A stretch of DNA of 38,841 bases from Bacteroidota bacterium (lineage in GTDB: Bacteria > Bacteroidota > Bacteroidia > AKYH767-A > OLB10), in NCBI GenBank assembly GCA_023251535.1, contig JAHEYP010000017.1:36067-74907 (forward strand), in the 5' to 3' direction. Both the position numbers and the translations under genes were made by a program. The notes below the pieces were generated by a model. It had not been told where the DNA came from. It did not search any database and saw only the letters and a program-made list of their open reading frames with translations. This document shows, piece after piece, positions 34,282 to 38,841 of the stretch. The first letter of the stretch is position 1, and every line of letters begins with the position of its first letter.

Positions 34282-34307
34282 CATTAAACTAGAATATAAA
34301 TAAGATT

Positions 34308-35168
34308 ATGAAATTAAAATTTACGTTACTTTTAAGTGCATTGCTAACTTTAAACTTTACACTTAAGGCACAGTCTGTTGCTTGTGATTCCCTCTATTCT
34401 CCTTGTACAAATACTATATCTACCAATGGTTTCTTTATCGATTTAAGACCTGTAAACAATAATGTACTAATTGAGTATTTCTCAACGATGTCGCAGAACC
34501 CGGGTTCTCGTGATGTGGATGTTTATTGGAAGTTGGGATCTTATGTGGGCTTTGAAACAGATCCTAACGCATGGACTTTAATAGGATCAATAACGGGTTT
34601 TAATCCAGATACCACAATAAATTGTCCAATGGCAGTTAGTCGTATTCCTATTCAAATAAATAAATGTATACCGGCAGGACAAAAATCTTCTTTCTATATT
34701 ATGAAAATGAATGGCTCTGGTAGTTTCGAAGTCAATAACGACGATTCGGCAGGGACAATTATTGCTAGCGATGGAGAGTTAAGAATGTTTGCAGGAAAGA
34801 TAGCTAGTGGTTATTCTGCTTTCGATAGCTTTGGACAGCATGATGATCATTCATTTCAAGGATCTGTGAAATATTCTTGTGGTTGTACTCCTCAAGGTTT
34901 AAATGGTCTTTCTTTTAGCGAACGAATTAAATTATTCCCAATACCTGCAATTGATGAATTAGTAGTGGAATATAATAATTCTGATTTGAATGTTGTTTCA
35001 GTTCAAATTACTGATTTGATCGGTAAAGTAATTATGTACTCTGATATAAAAAATGAAAGTAGAAGTACATTCAATATTTCAAACTTAAAGGGCGGTATGT
35101 ATGTTGCTCAAATAATTAATTCGAGTAACGGCGTTGTAGTTGCAGAGTCGAAGTTTGTTAAGTTGTAA
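34308..35168 (+). CDS. T9SS-secreted protein of unknown function
   Basis: A 286-residue protein with a signal peptide (MKLKFTLLLSALLTLNFTLK). A beta-rich domain follows (~25-190), with four cysteines (CDSLYSPC, INKCIPAG, KYSCGC), SRDVDVYWKLGSYVGFETDP and FEVNNDDSAG. No family recognised; the look is that of a small lectin-like or jelly-roll domain, but this is inference. A T9SS type A sorting domain ends it (LFPIPAIDELVV, then GGMYVAQIIN). It is divergent from the chitinase gene, which might suggest a shared polysaccharide role. Confidence 0.8.
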   Translation: MKLKFTLLLSALLTLNFTLKAQSVACDSLYSPCTNTISTNGFFIDLRPVNNNVLIEYFSTMSQNPGSRDVDVYWKLGSYVGFETDPNAWTLIGSITGFNPDTTINCPMAVSRIPIQINKCIPAGQKSSFYIMKMNGSGSFEVNNDDSAGTIIASDGELRMFAGKIASGYSAFDSFGQHDDHSFQGSVKYSCGCTPQGLNGLSFSERIKLFPIPAIDELVVEYNNSDLNVVSVQITDLIGKVIMYSDIKNESRSTFNISNLKGGMYVAQIINSSNGVVVAESKFVKL

Positions 35169-35207
35169 AAGATTATAGGTTATTAATTATTAGATACATT
35201 TCTCAAT

Positions 35208-35246
35208 AAAGGGGCAAGGTTCAATCGTATTAACTTTGTCCCTTTT
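35208..35246 (+). terminator. Terminator after the 34308 gene
   Basis: AAAGGGGCAAGGTT pairs with AACTTTGTCCCTTT (two GU pairs in RNA) around an ATCGTAT-type loop, with a short T-run after. It lies about 40 bp after the stop codon. Confidence 0.65.
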
Positions 35247-35421
35247 ATATTTTAAAATCTTTTGTGATTACTTTTTCGATTTAAGTAATAACATTAAAGC
35301 ACCGCTTTGAGAAGATACTTTGTTGCATAAGATTCAATTCTCTTGATCAAGTCAAATTTTCGTTTAAAAATTGATTGGTGAAAAAAGAACAGTCTGTTTA
35401 ACTTTTAGAAATACCATTTTT

Positions 35422-36366
35422 TTATTTGAAAATATTCTTCATCACTTTCCCCTTCGATGTTGGCATGTAAAATCCCATTAATTCGGCTACAGTATTGGCG
35501 ATATCAATTTGTTCATAGTGCCAATCGGTAACATAGTTTTTCTTGAAATCGGGACCAATTCCAAATAATTCAATATGTCTACAACCATCACAGCTATCAC
35601 CATGCGATACAAACCCATCAAGATGACCAGCAGTATGCCTTCCATGATCATTGGTAACAATCATTGTTGTTTGATCTTTATAAAATGGATCGTTTTGTAT
35701 TTGCTGCCACAGCTGATAAATGTAGTTGTCGGTATCAAAGATGCCCTGTAAATAGGCCAATGAATCGTTTGCATGTCCTGCAGCATCTGGCTGCTTAAAG
35801 TTCACTAGTGCTATTCGAATGTGGTTTGTAGATAGTTTTGACTGTAAGTTCGCGAATGTCGTACTATCATCACGGTATCCACTACCTAAGCCGGCATTCC
35901 CACAATCTGTAGATGGACGGAATTTGCCTTGCCAGTTTACATCTTTGCAATCTGAAAGCACTTCTAATTTATCTTTTGTGGAGATTACCCATGCAGATGA
36001 GGTTAGTTGTGGATACAACTTTAACCAATATTGAAAAATTGACGGAAATGATGGATACTCCATTCCGCCATTGTTGAGGATTTCATAGTTACCTGTACAC
36101 ATTGCAGTATGCCCAGGGACGGTTGAGGTAACTCCGTTATTCATGAAATTATTGCAAAGTACTCCTTCCGAAAGCATACTATAACGATGAGGAATGTATT
36201 GATGTGTGCTATCGCCCCAGGTTTCTGTATACCTGGCTCCGTCAACAACTACAACAATTACATTCTTTGTTTTGTAGACTGTTGGACTAATATCTTTACT
36301 GCATCCGGAATATAATATGGTAAGAGAGAATAATAGGGTATATTCTAATATTACATTGGCTTTCAT
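35422..36366 (-). CDS. Alkaline-phosphatase-superfamily lipoprotein (phosphodiesterase/sulfatase-like)
   Basis: A 314-residue lipoprotein: lipobox LYSGC, with Cys22. The alkaline-phosphatase fold follows: VVVVDGARY (metal-binding Asp42), the GVTSTVPGHTAM segment aligning with PTKTFPNH of nucleotide pyrophosphatases (nucleophile Thr82), and metal ligands in QPDAAGH and TNDHGRH, plus a distal His in VSHGDSCD. This combination points to a metal-dependent phosphodiesterase or phosphomonoesterase at the envelope. The -7 box TACCTTTG ends 4 nt before the ATG, giving a nearly leaderless mRNA. Substrate unknown. Confidence 0.88.
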   Translation of the reverse strand: MKANVILEYTLLFSLTILYSGCSKDISPTVYKTKNVIVVVVDGARYTETWGDSTHQYIPHRYSMLSEGVLCNNFMNNGVTSTVPGHTAMCTGNYEILNNGGMEYPSFPSIFQYWLKLYPQLTSSAWVISTKDKLEVLSDCKDVNWQGKFRPSTDCGNAGLGSGYRDDSTTFANLQSKLSTNHIRIALVNFKQPDAAGHANDSLAYLQGIFDTDNYIYQLWQQIQNDPFYKDQTTMIVTNDHGRHTAGHLDGFVSHGDSCDGCRHIELFGIGPDFKKNYVTDWHYEQIDIANTVAELMGFYMPTSKGKVMKNIFK

Positions 36367-36370
36367 ATAC

Positions 36371-36378
36371 CAAAGGTA
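36371..36378 (-). promoter_or_regulatory. -7 box of the phosphodiesterase-like gene, leaderless geometry
   Basis: On the minus strand TACCTTTG, followed by GTAT and the ATG. The same 4-nt spacing as at uvrB. Confidence 0.55.
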
Positions 36379-36430
36379 TTTAATTTTATTTTAAATGGAG
36401 CGACAAATGAAAATATCCGGACTTTTAGCA

Positions 36431-36823
36431 TTATTTCAATCGTTCGAGTATTCCTTTTCTCTTTACAATATTCTTATAATCCCATTGAATCTCAACCGAC
36501 TTTTTAAGGCAACGCTTTAAATCGGAATTTTTAATTTCATTCAAATTGTTGTAAAATATTGAAGCATCTTTGAATTTTCTACCAACAATTGAAAGCATTT
36601 CTTCTTCAAAGTCTGCTCCGCTCCAAAACATTAGTCTAATGCCTGGCTTTTGTTTGCTGTAACCTACTATTGGATTGTCTTCAATGAACCAAACGGGATG
36701 ACCATGCCAAATTTTGGAGGTAGCTCCCTTTAGTTCTTTATCAATTATAGATGCCAGAAATTCACATATATCTATGTCCGCAACGTCTTGGCGATAGTTG
36801 TAAAGCTTTATTTCTTCATTCAT
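36431..36823 (-). CDS. DUF1801-domain protein
   Basis: A 130-residue cytoplasmic protein. The family pattern is visible in TSKIWHGHPVWFIEDNPIVG and YSKQKPGIRLMFWSGADFEE, with a helical C-terminus. This fold is a small alpha/beta domain of unknown biochemical function. It lies in a same-strand run of small accessory genes, 33 bp after the DUF2200 gene. Confidence 0.8.
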   Translation of the reverse strand: MNEEIKLYNYRQDVADIDICEFLASIIDKELKGATSKIWHGHPVWFIEDNPIVGYSKQKPGIRLMFWSGADFEEEMLSIVGRKFKDASIFYNNLNEIKNSDLKRCLKKSVEIQWDYKNIVKRKGILERLK

Positions 36824-36856
36824 AATTTCATAGGTCTTTAAATAAAATAAATAATT

Positions 36857-37222
36857 TTATTTGGTTCGAAGAATTTTATCCATCGATTTGCCTTTGGCTA
36901 ATTCATCAACAAGTTTATCGAGATACCTGACTTTTTGTGTTAATGGATTCTTTAATTCTTCAACTCTGTATCCGCAGATAATCCCAGTGATTAAGTTTGC
37001 ATTCGGATTTAGTTTAGCTTTCTTGAAAAATGTATCAAATGTGATTTTTTCATTTATAGCTTCTTGAATTTCTTTGTCGTTTATGCCACAAAGCCATTTT
37101 ATTACTGTAATTAATTCTTCTTCTGTTCGCCCTTTTTTTGTCACTTTGGTTACATAATGAGGGTAAACCGAAGCAAATGTCATTTTTTTGATCTTTTCGT
37201 TATGTGAATCGGTAGTTTGCAT
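36857..37222 (-). CDS. DUF2200-family protein
   Basis: A 121-residue protein with the family features FASVYPHYVTKVTKKGRTEE, EELITVIKWLCGINDKEIQE and NLITGIICGYRVEELKNPLT. The family is widespread in bacteria and uncharacterised. It is 61 bp after the GNAT gene on the same strand. Confidence 0.82.
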   Translation of the reverse strand: MQTTDSHNEKIKKMTFASVYPHYVTKVTKKGRTEEELITVIKWLCGINDKEIQEAINEKITFDTFFKKAKLNPNANLITGIICGYRVEELKNPLTQKVRYLDKLVDELAKGKSMDKILRTK

Positions 37223-37283
37223 GTTAGTTGAGGTGATTTTTCTTAAATTATTAATTGAAAAAACATTTCAATAAAAACTATAG

Positions 37284-37766
37284 TTAAATTATTAATTTTT
37301 CGAAAATTACTCTGTCTTGTCCTGAGCCTGAATAGTCTTTGAAGATTGGGATTCCCTCTTTATTTGGTTCACCTATTAGTGACATTCCTAGTTTTTTATG
37401 AAAATTTATTGATTGAGTATTTCCAGGAGACGTTATAGCTTTTATTTTCTTACATCCATTTGATATTGCAAATTGAATGAAGTGTGCATATAACTTTGTT
37501 CCAAATCCATTCTTTTGATAATCTTTATGAACTCCTATGAGGTGTACATAGGCTGTGGGGGAGGTTTGTGAGAGAAATCCGAAAAGGTAGGCAATAATTA
37601 CTTCATTTTCTTTTATTATAAATGCACTATTCCCGAATTCAAAAACATACATGGGGTGATGGACACCTAATGTTCTATCATTTCCCCAAAAGTTTTCTAT
37701 GTTTTTGAGAATTTGCAAAAAATCTGCATGATTGCAATTCGATATTCGTCCTGTCGCCTTGTGCAT
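37284..37766 (-). CDS. GNAT-family N-acetyltransferase
   Basis: A 160-residue GNAT-fold enzyme using acetyl-CoA. The acetyl-CoA pyrophosphate loop is seen as LIGVHKDYQKNGFGTKLYAH, with the Q/R-x-x-G-x-G/A pattern in QKNGFG, and the C-terminal SPGNTQSINFHKKLGM motif is typical. The start overlaps the cupin gene by 89 bp in a different frame, unusually long. The first ~14 residues may be non-family; ISNCNHADFLQILKNI looks like a normal GNAT opening. Substrate unknown. Confidence 0.85.
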   Translation of the reverse strand: MHKATGRISNCNHADFLQILKNIENFWGNDRTLGVHHPMYVFEFGNSAFIIKENEVIIAYLFGFLSQTSPTAYVHLIGVHKDYQKNGFGTKLYAHFIQFAISNGCKKIKAITSPGNTQSINFHKKLGMSLIGEPNKEGIPIFKDYSGSGQDRVIFEKLII

Positions 37767-38076
37767 TAGGTTGAGAAATTATTATGAAAGTTAAGTCTTG
37801 ATCTAGTAAGTTTTTGATTTTATGATGTTGTCCGGGATTTATTTGTATTCCTTCATGTTTACTTACTTCAATATTTTGTCCTTCAATTTCAAATGTCGCT
37901 ATTCCCGATAAAACATAAAAGAATTGTTGTGCTTTTTGATGAAAATGGAGGATTTCTTCAGTTCCTGAAGGCATTCTTTCTTCGATAACGCTCAATTGAT
38001 CCGTCGTCAATAACTTCCATGCATCGCAATTGTCACCCCAATTATAATGTTCACTTGATTCTTTACTTGTTTTCAT
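37678..38076 (-). CDS. Small cupin-domain protein
   Basis: A 132-residue single-cupin protein. The cupin motif 1 is in EEILHFHQKAQQFFYVLSG, and motif 2 in INPGQHHKIKNL. Metal ligands are the two His of HFH, the Gln and the distal His. The usual family end is near SQPNAQGDR; here ~18 further residues run into the GNAT gene in another frame. The gene follows the YdeI-like gene by 12 bp. Confidence 0.83.
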   Translation of the reverse strand: MKTSKESSEHYNWGDNCDAWKLLTTDQLSVIEERMPSGTEEILHFHQKAQQFFYVLSGIATFEIEGQNIEVSKHEGIQINPGQHHKIKNLLDQDLTFIIISQPNAQGDRTNIELQSCRFFANSQKHRKLLGK

Positions 38077-38088
38077 TTTTGAAGTGAA

Positions 38089-38670
38089 TTAGGTGATGTG
38101 TTTTGGCTTTAAATTTTGGTTTCCTCTCTCAATGATTTCTTTAATCCTATTTTGTTTGGTCTCAAGACGTTTTGCTAGTACTATCCATTGTAAAATCATT
38201 TTACGATTCGATTTGCTTAGACTCGAAAAATATTCGTGAGCAACAGGATTTAATTCAAATGCGGATTCTAAATCACTAGGAATTATTAATTCTTCAACTT
38301 CATCTAGCATTTCCCATGATCCGTTTTTCTTAGCTATTTCGATGATTTCATGTCCCGCCGAAGTCATTTTCTTTTCCTCAATTAATCTCTTAATCTTCTC
38401 TTTGTTGATTTTCGACCAAGTGCTGATTGCTTTACGTTTACTAAAGAACTGATGTGACGATTCTTCATCGATTTTGATCTTTTTACTGTCAATCCATCCA
38501 AAACATAACGCTTCATCTACCGATTCACACCAACTTATAGTTTTCTTTTTTGAGCTTTTATTGTAAAATACTACCCAAACAGAAGATTGTGTCTGGTGAT
38601 TTTTCTCCAGCCATTTTCTCCATTCTTTGGTACTTTTCGGATAAAATATTTCTGTTTCTTTTTTCTGCAT
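38089..38670 (-). CDS. YdeI/OmpD-associated family protein
   Basis: A 193-residue protein with the family blocks WRKWLEKNHQTQSSVWVVFY, SVDEALCFGWIDSKKIKIDE, FSKRKAISTWSKINKEKI and a helical C-terminus. Family members affect resistance to antimicrobial peptides in enterobacteria; in Bacteroidota their role is unknown. It heads the run of small accessory genes on the minus strand (YdeI-like, cupin, GNAT, DUF2200, DUF1801). No clear promoter box is visible in the ~170 bp to the window edge. Confidence 0.85.
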   Translation of the reverse strand: MQKKETEIFYPKSTKEWRKWLEKNHQTQSSVWVVFYNKSSKKKTISWCESVDEALCFGWIDSKKIKIDEESSHQFFSKRKAISTWSKINKEKIKRLIEEKKMTSAGHEIIEIAKKNGSWEMLDEVEELIIPSDLESAFELNPVAHEYFSSLSKSNRKMILQWIVLAKRLETKQNRIKEIIERGNQNLKPKHIT

Positions 38671-38778
38671 TCAACTCAAATTTTAAATCGGACTTTATCA
38701 TTAAATTATAAGTCTAATGATATGTTGTGTTAATTACCAATATTTGTGTTTCTATTTCTAGATGATATCACAAACATT

Positions 38779-38834
38779 AAATGCTTAACTCAACACCGCT
38801 ACCAATATAGGTAGAAATGTGGAATTAAGCATTT
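38779..38834. repeat. 10-bp inverted repeat near the window edge
   Basis: AAATGCTTAA (38779-38788) and TTAAGCATTT (38825-38834) are perfect inverted repeats 36 bp apart. They could be the end of a hairpin or an operator. No further structure is visible before the window ends. Confidence 0.4.
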
Positions 38835-38841
38835 ATGAAAA

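Noticed and set aside
36431..38670. Integron-cassette array for the small accessory genes
   Set aside because: Gaps between the genes (33-61 bp) show no attC-like inverted motifs and no integrase is in view.

Overview
The window is AT-rich chromosomal DNA of a member of the Bacteroidota, probably a free-living gliding or environmental lineage. The evidence is six secreted proteins ending in a type IX secretion system (T9SS) type A sorting domain, promoters of the TTG-N20-T(A/T)nnTTTG type, and families typical of the phylum: a gingipain-like C25 peptidase, a YtxH/holin-like operon, YceI, DUF2400 and PD40 proteins. I see no rRNA, tRNA, CRISPR array, transposase, integrase or phage structural gene.

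Layout. 1-271 is the end of an M48 zinc peptidase. 272-1214 is gene-free and carries two diverged copies of a structured repeat. 1215-5949 is a minus-strand operon: uvrB, a small membrane protein, a PD40 beta-propeller protein and an FAD-dependent oxidoreductase. 6189-7868 holds a probable outer-membrane barrel and an FKBP lipoprotein. 8023-16073 is a plus-strand run of three T9SS cargo genes: a 1689-residue glycosidase-like/beta-helix protein and two tandem 495-residue paralogues. 16074-17621 is a repeat-rich stretch. 17622-20357 holds small secreted proteins. 20499-22331 holds a DUF2400 gene, three tandem copies of a promoter-plus-hairpin element, and a tiny glycine-rich gene. 22390-27360 holds a helical-repeat protein and the C25 peptidase. 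27387-30120 holds an HTH/YceI cluster and an envelope-stress-type YtxH operon. 30121-30809 contains a long imperfect palindrome. 30810-36366 has an NRAMP-related transporter, a methyltransferase, a GH18 chitinase, a T9SS protein and a phosphodiesterase-like lipoprotein. 36431-38670 is a run of small accessory genes (DUF1801, DUF2200, GNAT, cupin, YdeI-like).

How it works together. Much of the coding capacity serves the cell surface: secreted glycosidases and a protease for degrading polymers, anchored or released through T9SS, with lipoproteins and barrels in the outer membrane. Chitin and other glycans plus protein are plausible targets.

The most unusual material is non-coding. Three tandem elements at 21297-21974 share an exactly spaced promoter (TGTCC-N23-TAnnTTTG), a common 5' RNA motif and a terminal hairpin whose sequence changes while pairing is kept; they may be a family of small RNAs or structured leaders. 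Two copies of another element at 395-1046 show compensatory changes in their stems. uvrB and the phosphodiesterase-like gene both have a -7 box exactly 4 nt from the start codon, suggesting leaderless mRNAs. The 495-residue paralogues share a 175-bp identical block confined to the sorting-domain end, a sign of gene conversion.
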